The position numbers and the translations under genes were made by a program. From NCBI RefSeq assembly GCF_050916235.1, contig NZ_CP104854.1, forward strand, positions 1,550,001 through 1,614,000: 64,000 bases of DNA, given 5' to 3'. Positions 17,384 to 24,594 of this stretch are shown here, in pieces. The notes below the pieces were generated by a model. It did not search any database, was not told where the DNA came from, and worked only from the letters and a program-made list of their open reading frames with translations. Within the stretch, counting starts at the first letter, position 1; every line of letters starts with the position of its first letter. The stretch is from Maridesulfovibrio sp050916235 (GTDB lineage Bacteria; Desulfobacterota; Desulfovibrionia; Desulfovibrionales; Desulfovibrionaceae).

Positions 17384-18449
17384 ACACCGCATGCAAAACA
17401 ACAGAAAGGGCCTTGAAACAGAACTCCACCCTTGCGCCTTCCTTAAGCCCTTCTTCTTCAATGCTCCACGATGTAACAAGCGCACACATCTGGGCACCCC
17501 CCACAGACTCACCCGAAACCTCGGCCAGAACTTCGGTCCTTTTGATTGATGTGACTATGGCAGAAACACAATTGCGGGAACTGCTTGCACCATCCCTTAT
17601 AGGGCGGACCGATACCAGCGGAGCCTTTACCGTGGCAGAAACAGGCACCCCGGGTTCCAGATCAAGCTTGTAAAGACTTTCAAGGGTGATGACCGAACTG
17701 ATGGTGAATCCCTCGGCCGTTGTGAATTCCACATCGGCAAGGACTCCGTCCCTGAGAACCTTGGAAACGTGCCCGACAAAGGAGTTACGGGCACTGGTCT
17801 TCAGTGTGGTTTCCTCAAGAGCCATACGGCGCACGATATTCTGAACGTCACCGGACGACCACTCCTGATACACACCCGCAAGATCGGAAGAGGAATGGCC
17901 CAGAACCTTGCGCACCACTCCGAGCGGAACCCCACTACGGAGCAGCTCTACTGCACGGGACCGGCGCAGCACGCTCGGTGCCCCCATCTGCCGGTCAAGG
18001 CCGCATTTCTCGGCACGCTCGTAAAAGATACGGCGTACATAGCCGGGATCAAAATGAAAAAGCTGTCCCTCAAGCCCTGATCCCATGGGGCCGTGCATGA
18101 GTCCTTTCAATTCCCGACAAACGGACTGCGGCAACGGCACTTCCCGCCGCTGGCTGTCCCGGCCGAGGAAGATCACTGCACGGGCCAGATCAATGCCGTC
18201 ACGCTCATCCAGTCCCAGAATTTCTCCAAGCTTGGCACCGGTGTGGCGCAAAACAAGAAACAGACAGAATGTTCTGGTGCGAGATCTCACATAGTCTGCA
18301 CGCGTGACTTCACCCTTCCATTTCCGGAATTCATCCTCAAGAGCTGACAGTTCCTTGGAATCAAGATGTCTGACATTCTCAGGAACATCAAACACTTCCG
18401 ATGGAGACAGTCTTGTTTTCCTACCGTTTTTATCCAATTTTTCCGCCAC
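17382..18449 (-). CDS. tunR: TunR-like molybdate/tungstate regulator (integrase-like DNA-binding domain + two TOBE domains)
   Basis: 355 residues. The N-terminal 200 resemble tyrosine recombinases (RTFCLFLVLRHTGAKLGEILGL; VLRRSRAVELLRSGVPLGVVRKVLGHSS). The C-terminus holds two oxyanion-binding TOBE/Mop domains (about 225-285 and 295-355; ARNSFVGHVSKVLRDGVLADV, SRNCVSAIVTSIKRTEVLAEV). This fusion is the layout of TunR, described in sulfate reducers as a tungstate-responsive repressor of transport genes. It is divergent from modABC, with a perfect palindrome between them. In the recombinase-like part the usual catalytic R...HxxR...H/W...Y set is not clearly intact, consistent with use only for DNA binding. 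The symbol is by analogy. Confidence 0.85.
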   Translation of the reverse strand: MAEKLDKNGRKTRLSPSEVFDVPENVRHLDSKELSALEDEFRKWKGEVTRADYVRSRTRTFCLFLVLRHTGAKLGEILGLDERDGIDLARAVIFLGRDSQRREVPLPQSVCRELKGLMHGPMGSGLEGQLFHFDPGYVRRIFYERAEKCGLDRQMGAPSVLRRSRAVELLRSGVPLGVVRKVLGHSSSDLAGVYQEWSSGDVQNIVRRMALEETTLKTSARNSFVGHVSKVLRDGVLADVEFTTAEGFTISSVITLESLYKLDLEPGVPVSATVKAPLVSVRPIRDGASSSRNCVSAIVTSIKRTEVLAEVSGESVGGAQMCALVTSWSIEEEGLKEGARVEFCFKALSVVLHAV

Positions 18450-18480
18450 GTTTCAACTCCACGAAATAACCCTACGAAGA

Positions 18481-18506
18481 GTCACGTTTTTCAAAATAAA
18501 CGTGAC
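18481..18506. promoter_or_regulatory. Probable operator of the TunR-like regulator
   Basis: Perfect inverted repeat GTCACGTTT-N8-AAACGTGAC in the 148-base gap between the divergent regulator and modA, 92 bases before the modA start. Position and symmetry fit autoregulation plus control of modABC. Confidence 0.75.
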
Positions 18507-18597
18507 GGGTTTGTAAGTTTGTCCATTGTCCGCATAAACATAAGACACTGATAAAGCCAATTCATGAAGACCTCAATTTCAAAATGGAGAACAGACA

Positions 18598-19329
18598 ATG
18601 AAACGCATCACCCCCCTGATCCTGACAATACTGCTGGCCCTGCCCCTTTCCGCACAGGCCGCAGACCTGATAATCGGACAGGCCGCCAACTTCATGCCGG
18701 CCATGAAAGAAATCATCCCGGCATTCAAAACCGCCACCGGACTGGAAGTGGAAGCAACCTATACATCCACCGGAAAACTGTACGCCCAGATCACCAACGG
18801 TGCTCCGATCGATGTTTTCCTTGCTGCTGATGAAAAACGCCCCGCAAAACTGTTTGCTGACGGCCTGTCTGAAAAGCCTTTCGTTTATGCCAAGGGCAAA
18901 GTCGTGTTCTGGACCAAAGGAAAAATTTCCGAGCCGACCTGGCAGGACGCCGTCAAAAGCGGAAAACTTCATAAGATAGCTATCGCCAACACCGAAACAG
19001 CCCCTTACGGAACAGCAGCGATGACCGCTCTCAAGACCGAAGGTCTCTGGGATAAGATCCAGCCCGAACTGGTTTTTGCGCAGTCCATTGCCCAGACCTT
19101 CCAGTTCGCTTCTTCCGGGGCTGCTGATGCAGGATTCTGCGCTTACTCATCCGTGTTTACTCCCGCCGGAAAGAGCGGAGACTTCAAGGTGGTAACCGAA
19201 GCCCCGCCGGTAATTCAGGCCGCATGTATCCTGAAATCGTCCGAACACAAAAAAGCAGCTGAAAAATTCGTAGAATTCCTTGCCGGACCTGAAGCACTGT
19301 CCATCAAGAAAAAATACGGATACGACTAA
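18598..19329 (+). CDS. modA: Molybdate/tungstate ABC transporter substrate-binding protein
   Basis: 243 residues with a signal peptide ending SAQA (about residue 21). The mature start ADLIIGQAANFMPAMKEII, the ligand-loop TYTSTGKLYAQITNGAPIDVFLAADE and PYGTAAMTAL are ModA features. It captures molybdate or tungstate in the periplasm. Its stop overlaps the modB start (TAATG). The ATG follows AATGGAGAACAGACA. Confidence 0.93.
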   Translation: MKRITPLILTILLALPLSAQAADLIIGQAANFMPAMKEIIPAFKTATGLEVEATYTSTGKLYAQITNGAPIDVFLAADEKRPAKLFADGLSEKPFVYAKGKVVFWTKGKISEPTWQDAVKSGKLHKIAIANTETAPYGTAAMTALKTEGLWDKIQPELVFAQSIAQTFQFASSGAADAGFCAYSSVFTPAGKSGDFKVVTEAPPVIQAACILKSSEHKKAAEKFVEFLAGPEALSIKKKYGYD

Positions 19330-19994
19330 TGGACTTTTACCCTCTTTACATATCGGCAAAGCTGGCAATAGCCACAACACTCTTCATTCCGGTTGTGGCT
19401 GCGCCAGTAGCCTATGTGCTGGCCTTCTTCAACTTCAGGGGCAAGAGTCTGGTTGATGCTGTAGTCTCTCTCCCAATGGTGCTCCCTCCCACGGTTCTCG
19501 GCTTCGGGCTGCTTATTGTTATGGGCCCGCAGGGACCGCTGGGAGGGCTCTGGCGGGAAATGACCGGAGAACGAATGGTGTTCAGTTTTTCCGGGATTCT
19601 GCTGGCCTCACTCGTTTACAACCTCCCCTTTGCGGTCCAGCCCATGCGTGCGGCCTTCGAGAAGCTGGATATCCGTCTTCTTGAAAACGCCGCCGTACTG
19701 GGGCTGACCCCGACAGCAGCCTTTTTCCGGGTGGTCCTGCCCAACAGCCTACCCGGTCTGGCGGCCTCGGGCATGCTGGTTTTTGCCCACAGTCTGGGTG
19801 AATTCGGCGTTATCCTGATGGTCGGAGGAAGCATACCCGGCTCCACCAAGGTTGCCTCCATCGCCATCTACGAAGCAGTGGAAGCCATGCGCTACGGCGA
19901 TGCCATGTACATGTCCATGGCCATCATCCCGGTCAGCTTTCTGGCTCTGCTCGCCATCAACCGTCTCAACAGAACCAGCAGGAGGAGATCATGA
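19329..19994 (+). CDS. modB: Molybdate/tungstate ABC transporter permease
   Basis: 221 residues with five or six membrane helices. Signatures include VVSLPMVLPPTVLGFGLLIVMG and the EAA loop ENAAVLGLTPTAAFFRVVLPNSLPG (about 118-142), with HSLGEFGVILMVGG as usual for ModB. It overlaps modA (TAATG) and modC (ATGA), so the three are translationally coupled. Confidence 0.95.
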   Translation: MDFYPLYISAKLAIATTLFIPVVAAPVAYVLAFFNFRGKSLVDAVVSLPMVLPPTVLGFGLLIVMGPQGPLGGLWREMTGERMVFSFSGILLASLVYNLPFAVQPMRAAFEKLDIRLLENAAVLGLTPTAAFFRVVLPNSLPGLAASGMLVFAHSLGEFGVILMVGGSIPGSTKVASIAIYEAVEAMRYGDAMYMSMAIIPVSFLALLAINRLNRTSRRRS

Positions 19995-20695
19995 CCCTGA
20001 CCATCGATATACGCAGAAAACTCCCCAACTTCACCCTCGATGTCTCACTGACCTGCGCACCCGGAACCCTGACCGCCATTGTCGGTCCTTCCGGAGCGGG
20101 CAAAAGCACTCTGGTGCGCATCATCGCAGGTCTGGACAAGCCTGACGACGGTACGCTCTCCCTGAACGGCACTGTCTGGTGCAATACCGACACAAATGAA
20201 TTCCTGCCTCCGCGCAAGCGCGGGCTGGGACTGGTTTTTCAGGAGTACACCCTGTTCCCGCACCTCAACGTCCGCAAGAACGTTGCCTTTGCTGCCGTGG
20301 ACAAAAACTGTGTGTCCGGGCTGCTGCGCAAATTCGGCATTGCCCACATAGCTGAGAGCAGACCCTGCAATATCTCCGGCGGAGAACGCCAGCGTGCTGC
20401 ATTCTGTCAGGCTCTGGCCCGGGAACCGGTTCTTCTGCTTCTGGATGAGCCGTTTTCAGCGCTGGACATCGCCACCCGCGAAGGACTGCGCCGTGAGCTG
20501 CGTGACCTGAAAAGAGAACTGAACATCCCCATTATTCACGTGACCCATGACCTTGAGGAAGCATTCTATCTGGCGGATTCAATATTTGTCATGGAAAACG
20601 GGCAGGCCTCACCGCAGTGGCTGGAAAGGCAGAAAAGGCGTTTCTGCTCCCCGGAGATGTCCCGGCCGCACCTTGAACTGGTTGGAAACATGTGA
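19991..20695 (+). CDS. modC: Molybdate/tungstate ABC transporter ATP-binding protein, short form
   Basis: 234 residues. Walker A GPSGAGKS, signature ISGGERQRAAF, Walker B LLLLDEPFSALD and switch HVTHD are intact. Many ModC proteins are about 350 residues with a C-terminal TOBE domain that senses oxyanion; this one ends soon after the ATPase core, so feedback may rest on the TOBE-bearing TunR-like regulator. Being the only ModC here, it may power both ModB permeases. Confidence 0.93.
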   Translation: MTLTIDIRRKLPNFTLDVSLTCAPGTLTAIVGPSGAGKSTLVRIIAGLDKPDDGTLSLNGTVWCNTDTNEFLPPRKRGLGLVFQEYTLFPHLNVRKNVAFAAVDKNCVSGLLRKFGIAHIAESRPCNISGGERQRAAFCQALAREPVLLLLDEPFSALDIATREGLRRELRDLKRELNIPIIHVTHDLEEAFYLADSIFVMENGQASPQWLERQKRRFCSPEMSRPHLELVGNM

Positions 20696-20768
20696 TTTCC
20701 GGTAACCCGGCCATTCTCTGAACCACTTCAACCAGCATAGCAATCATCATACGAAACAAGGACTGATC

Positions 20769-21494
20769 ATGAAAATACGCTCGATACTATTCGCGCTCAC
20801 CTTGATATTGCTGAATCTCCCGATTGCGGCACACGCCAAAATCGTCATCGCATCCGGTGCAGGATACCGCTCTCTGGTAGACAAACTGGCTGACACCTAC
20901 ACTACACAGACCGGCAACGAGATTGAACGCATTTACGGAAATATGGCCCGGGTAACCGCACAGGCAAAGAACAGCGGGCAGGTAGATCTGGTACTCGGAG
21001 ACAAGAACTTCCTCGACAAATCCGCTCTGGACTGCTGCGCCTCACAGAATGTTGGGCGTGGCAGGCTGGTCATTGCCTACCCCAAGGGGAAAAACTTTTC
21101 CGGCGTCGATGACCTGCTCTCCGCTGAGGTAAAACGCATTGCCCTTCCGGACACAAAACGGGCCATTTACGGCAAGGCTGCCATGGAATTTCTGAAGAAT
21201 AAGGGTGTACTCGCAAAAGTGGAACCGAAACTGCTCATGGTGGCAACAGTTCCGCAGTCGGCATCCTACGTGGTGGCCGGAGAAGTGGACTATGCATTCA
21301 TCAATCTGACCCATGCCCGCAAGGTAGCTGATTCCATAGGCGGATACGTGGTCGTGGACGAGTCCGCTTATTCGCCCATAACCATCATCGTGGAACAGAT
21401 GTCCGGCAGTGCCAGGCCGGAGGAATGCCGTTCCTTCATGGATTTCCTGAAGTCAGATACAGCAGCGAAGATAGTCGCCTCTTACGGCATGTAG
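20769..21494 (+). CDS. Second ModA-like substrate-binding protein
   Basis: 241 residues with a signal peptide ending AHA (about residue 23). It has the ModA fold pattern (IVIASGAGYRSLVDKLADTYTTQTG, NSGQVDLVLGDKNFL, PDTKRAIYGKAAMEFL, YAFINLTHARKV) but is clearly diverged from the 18598 protein. It carries a double cysteine (DCCASQN) in the mature part. It lies 73 bases after modC, followed 9 bases later by a second permease. It could prefer a different oxyanion, such as tungstate, but sequence alone does not say. Confidence 0.85.
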   Translation: MKIRSILFALTLILLNLPIAAHAKIVIASGAGYRSLVDKLADTYTTQTGNEIERIYGNMARVTAQAKNSGQVDLVLGDKNFLDKSALDCCASQNVGRGRLVIAYPKGKNFSGVDDLLSAEVKRIALPDTKRAIYGKAAMEFLKNKGVLAKVEPKLLMVATVPQSASYVVAGEVDYAFINLTHARKVADSIGGYVVVDESAYSPITIIVEQMSGSARPEECRSFMDFLKSDTAAKIVASYGM

Positions 21495-21503
21495 GTTTTA
21501 CGG

Positions 21504-22178
21504 ATGGACGTCGCGGCAATTCTCACAGACAGTGCAACCCTCAGCCCGCTGGGGCTGTCGGCAAAGGTTCTGACCATGGCCGGAACCATGCAGCTTCTTA
21601 TCGGAATTCCGCTGGCCTTCTGGCTTTCCCGCAGCAAAGGCATGCTGCACAACTTTGTGGACACCGCAGTGACCCTGCCGCTGGTTTTTCCACCGGTTGC
21701 GACCGGTTTTGTGCTGCTGCTCCTGCTCGGGCGCAATGGCCCTGCCGCCACATTATTCGGAGACAGCATCATCTTCGGGTTCCCCGGACTGGTCGTTGCC
21801 GGGTTCATTGCCGGCCTGCCCCTGCTGATCAAACCGGTGCAGGCGGCTTTAAAATCAGCTGAGGCATCCAAACTGAGCGAAGTGGCCGCAGTGCTCGGAA
21901 AGTCGGAGCCGGAGATTTTCTTTCTGGTCCTGCTGCCCTGCGCCCGCCGTGCAATCATGGCCGGACTTCTGCTGGCCCTTGCCCGGTCACTTGGAGAAGT
22001 AGGTATGACCCTCATGCTCGGCGGAAATGTAATAGGCAGAACCAACACCCTTTCGCTGGAAATCTACAATGCAGTGTTCAACGGCGAATTCGAACGGGCA
22101 GCGGTCCTTTCCGCCATAATCGGAATAGCCTCCATTTCCATGTTCACCGTACTCAAAAAAATATCAGATTCAGCATAA
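21504..22178 (+). CDS. Second ModB-like permease
   Basis: 224 residues with several helices and ModB-like segments (TAVTLPLVFPPVATGFVLLLLLG, KLSEVAAVLGKSEPEIFFLVLLPCARR, ARSLGEVGMTLMLGGNVIG). It follows the second ModA by 9 bases. No second ATPase gene is present, so it probably shares ModC encoded at 19991-20695. Confidence 0.88.
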   Translation: MDVAAILTDSATLSPLGLSAKVLTMAGTMQLLIGIPLAFWLSRSKGMLHNFVDTAVTLPLVFPPVATGFVLLLLLGRNGPAATLFGDSIIFGFPGLVVAGFIAGLPLLIKPVQAALKSAEASKLSEVAAVLGKSEPEIFFLVLLPCARRAIMAGLLLALARSLGEVGMTLMLGGNVIGRTNTLSLEIYNAVFNGEFERAAVLSAIIGIASISMFTVLKKISDSA

Positions 22179-22193
22179 ACGAGGAGATATACG

Positions 22194-22925
22194 ATGGGAA
22201 TTTCAGTCCTGAACCGGATTCAGACCGCAGCTTACAATATCTGGCAATCCGAGAATATTCTTGATGAGACCATACAGGTTACCGCACGAACCCTCACCAC
22301 CGAAGAAGCCATCGGCAACCCCGAGGGTGACGACTTTCCCCTGCTGCGCGGCAAGGAACGGTTGATGGAAGCGGAATTCAGGGGAGCCAAAGGTCAGGCT
22401 TTCACCGACCGCTTCGGCAATTTCAGCACCAGCCTGCGCGAAGTAGCCGAAATGGATCTTTCCAACAATTTCCGCCGGGCCATTTTCGTTTCCGCCCTGA
22501 ATGCAGTTCAGTGCAGTCTCGGACAGGCAAGCAATACGATCCACTGCAAGGATGACGGTCCGGCTCTGTGCGCCCCCAAACTTGGTGACTACATTGCCGA
22601 AAAATACGGTTCCCTCAGGCTGGGGCTTATCGGCTATCAGCCAGCCATGATAAAGGCTCTTTCCAGCCGTTTTGAAATGCGCATCGTCGACCTCGACCCG
22701 GACAACATCGGTACCGTAAAGTGCGGAATCACCATAGAAGGTCCTGAAGACACTTCCAGCGTGATCGAGGATGTCAACCTGCTGGTTGTCACCGGGTCAA
22801 CCATTGTTAACGACACCATCACCCGCTTCCTGCGCAAAGACAAGCCGACGATATTCTTCGGAACAACTGTCGCTGCAGCCGCTGATATCATGGGCTGGGA
22901 GCGTTTCTGCTGCCAGAGCAACTAG
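22194..22925 (+). CDS. DUF364-domain protein (putative metal/cofactor-related Rossmann protein)
   Basis: 243 residues. The second half has the DUF364 pattern, a Rossmann-like region sometimes called a putative heavy-metal chelation domain: KLGDYIAEKYGSLRLGLIGYQPAM, RIVDLDPDNIG, NLLVVTGSTIVNDTI, TIFFGTTVAAAA. A cysteine pair sits at the end (RFCCQSN). The ATG follows GAGGAGATATACG. It lies 15 bases after the second permease, so it is probably the last gene of the mod unit. Members of this family are often found beside molybdenum or tungsten genes; the biochemical role is unknown. Confidence 0.78.
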   Translation: MGISVLNRIQTAAYNIWQSENILDETIQVTARTLTTEEAIGNPEGDDFPLLRGKERLMEAEFRGAKGQAFTDRFGNFSTSLREVAEMDLSNNFRRAIFVSALNAVQCSLGQASNTIHCKDDGPALCAPKLGDYIAEKYGSLRLGLIGYQPAMIKALSSRFEMRIVDLDPDNIGTVKCGITIEGPEDTSSVIEDVNLLVVTGSTIVNDTITRFLRKDKPTIFFGTTVAAAADIMGWERFCCQSN

Positions 22926-22943
22926 CCATCCCCTGAACATAAA

Positions 22944-22994
22944 ATCCGGCAGAACTGCCCGTCTTGCAACGCCCCTGCAAAGGTTCTGCCGGAT
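22944..22994. terminator. Long-stem hairpin ending the mod operon
   Basis: ATCCGGCAGAAC and GTTCTGCCGGAT pair perfectly over 12 bases, with an inner TTGCA/TGCAA stem. It starts 19 bases after the DUF364 stop. There is no T-run, so termination or 3'-end protection are both possible. Confidence 0.5.
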
Positions 22995-23403
22995 CTCGTC
23001 AGCATCTGACACACACCCGACACAATGTGTTTCATATCGACACACTCCCCTTCCTTCCGCTTTTTATGTACATTTCCACACATTAAACTTCAAATCATAT
23101 TCCTGTAATTGGGCCCTGTAAATTTTTTTAAATAATTATTGATCCATTAAAAAAATCTTCTCTTCTCACAACATCCTGTTTTTACTACTTATGTCATTTT
23201 GGACCTAATTTTGCTGTATATTGACTTCATCAGGCCCTGTATCTGTCAAGGCCTCTGGTCACAGGACTGAACTGCCAGAACGAGCATTAATGGAGTCATG
23301 GTAAAAGCTGCTACTGCCTTCTTGACTTATTCTGTCAGCCCAGACATATAACAACGTAATCAGCTCTTGCGGACAAGTTGTTCTCCGGACCGTTACGCCC
23401 TGA

Positions 23404-23427
23404 AATTATATCATTTTTGATATAATT
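23404..23427. promoter_or_regulatory. AT-rich palindrome upstream of the molybdopterin-binding protein gene, candidate operator
   Basis: Perfect arms AATTATATCA and TGATATAATT separated by TTTT, about 80 bases before the start codon. The size and symmetry suit a dimeric repressor. No known Desulfovibrio operator that I remember matches it. Confidence 0.5.
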
Positions 23428-23507
23428 CTTACTTCAGCAACAGAAGCGGCTAAAACGATCGGCAAGAAAAGCTGATTATCATTTCAAACTTCACGGAGCC
23501 TTTATCC

Positions 23508-24527
23508 ATGATGAAAACCGTTCCAGTTCAGGACTCCATCGGCAACGTACTCTGCCACGACATGACCCGCATCGTACCCGGAGAATACAAGGGCCCGGCA
23601 TTCAAAAAAGGTCACATCATCACACCGGAAGATATCCCGGTACTGCTCGAAATCGGCAAGGAACATGTCTACATCCTCACTCTGGAAAAAGGACAGCTGC
23701 ATGAAAACGACGCTGCAGCCAGAATAGCAAAGGCCGCAGCAGGTCCGGGCATTACTCTTTCAGACATAAGCGAAGGCCGCATCAATATGAAGGCCTCTCC
23801 GGGGCTGCTTTCCATCAATGTGGAAGCACTTAACCGCATCAACTCCATTGACGAAGTGGTGCTGGCAACAATGCAGAACGGCATCCAGATAACCGAACCG
23901 CGCGATGTTGCCGGAACCCGCGTTGTCCCGCTGGTGATAGATGAAAATAAAATCATCCAGGTTGAAGAAATCTGCCGCGAATGCGGCCCCATCGTAAGTG
24001 TAAAACCGTTCCGCAACCTTAAGGTGGGCCTGATCACTACCGGAAGTGAAGTTTATTACGGAAGGATCAAGGACAAATTCGGACCCGTGATCCGCAACAA
24101 ATTTTCACAGCTCAATTCGGAAGTAATTCACCAGACTTTTGTCAGTGATGAAGCCGATATGACCTGTGCGGCAATACTTCAATCGATTGAGAACGGAGCT
24201 GAAATGGTGGTGCTTACCGGAGGAATGAGCGTCGACCCCGACGACCAGACCCCTGCTTCCATCCGGGCAACCGGAGCCGAAGTTGTAACTTACGGCTCTC
24301 CCACCTTTCCCGGCGTAATGTTCATGCTGGCCTACCTGAATGGCGTGCCCATTGTCGGGCTGCCCGGATGTGTAATGTATTACAGGGCCAGCATTTTCGA
24401 TCTGATTGTTCCGCGGATTGTGGCCGGCGAACGCCCCACCCGCAAAGAAATCGCTGAACTGGGCCACGGCGGTTTCTGTGCAGGTTGCGACACCTGCCGC
24501 TATCCGCTGTGTTCTTTCGGTAAATAG
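23508..24527 (+). CDS. Molybdopterin-binding (MoaB/Mog-like) protein with Cys-rich C-terminus
   Basis: 339 residues. The central part has the MoaB/MogA/MoeA fold: VGLITTGSEVYYGRI (about 168-182), EMVVLTGGMSVDPDDQTP (about 234-251) and GVPIVGLPGCVMYYRASIFDL. The N-terminal 150 residues resemble the MoeA-type lead-in (VPVQDSIGNVLCHDMTRI). The C-terminus is a compact Cys motif, GFCAGCDTCRYPLCSFGK, which could bind a metal or cluster. It lies 67 bases upstream of mop and probably handles or inserts molybdopterin for it. Classic MoeA is about 400 residues with further domains, so this is a shorter dedicated form. Confidence 0.85.
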   Translation: MMKTVPVQDSIGNVLCHDMTRIVPGEYKGPAFKKGHIITPEDIPVLLEIGKEHVYILTLEKGQLHENDAAARIAKAAAGPGITLSDISEGRINMKASPGLLSINVEALNRINSIDEVVLATMQNGIQITEPRDVAGTRVVPLVIDENKIIQVEEICRECGPIVSVKPFRNLKVGLITTGSEVYYGRIKDKFGPVIRNKFSQLNSEVIHQTFVSDEADMTCAAILQSIENGAEMVVLTGGMSVDPDDQTPASIRATGAEVVTYGSPTFPGVMFMLAYLNGVPIVGLPGCVMYYRASIFDLIVPRIVAGERPTRKEIAELGHGGFCAGCDTCRYPLCSFGK

Positions 24528-24594
24528 GGGACAGTTCGACGCCCCTTCCGGGCGCCTGCTAATAAAAAAGCAGTAATTCAAGGAGGTTCTTTCC

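Larger units (their letters stand above)
22926..23507. other. Gene-free region upstream of the molybdopterin-binding protein
   Basis: 582 bases without a credible gene. It holds a strong hairpin (22944-22994), a weak sigma-54-like sequence (23200-23214: TGGACCT, four bases, TTGC; -24 core incomplete) and a near-perfect AT-rich palindrome (23404-23427). I looked for a molybdenum-cofactor riboswitch and did not see one I could defend. Confidence 0.6.

Noticed and set aside
17382..18449. Phage integrase marking a genomic island
   Set aside because: The recombinase-like domain is fused to two TOBE domains and sits beside modABC with an operator between; no att sites or phage genes are present.
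22926..23507. Molybdenum-cofactor riboswitch upstream of the molybdopterin-binding gene
   Set aside because: Only a simple long hairpin and an AT-rich palindrome are present; I could not fit the multi-stem layout of that RNA.
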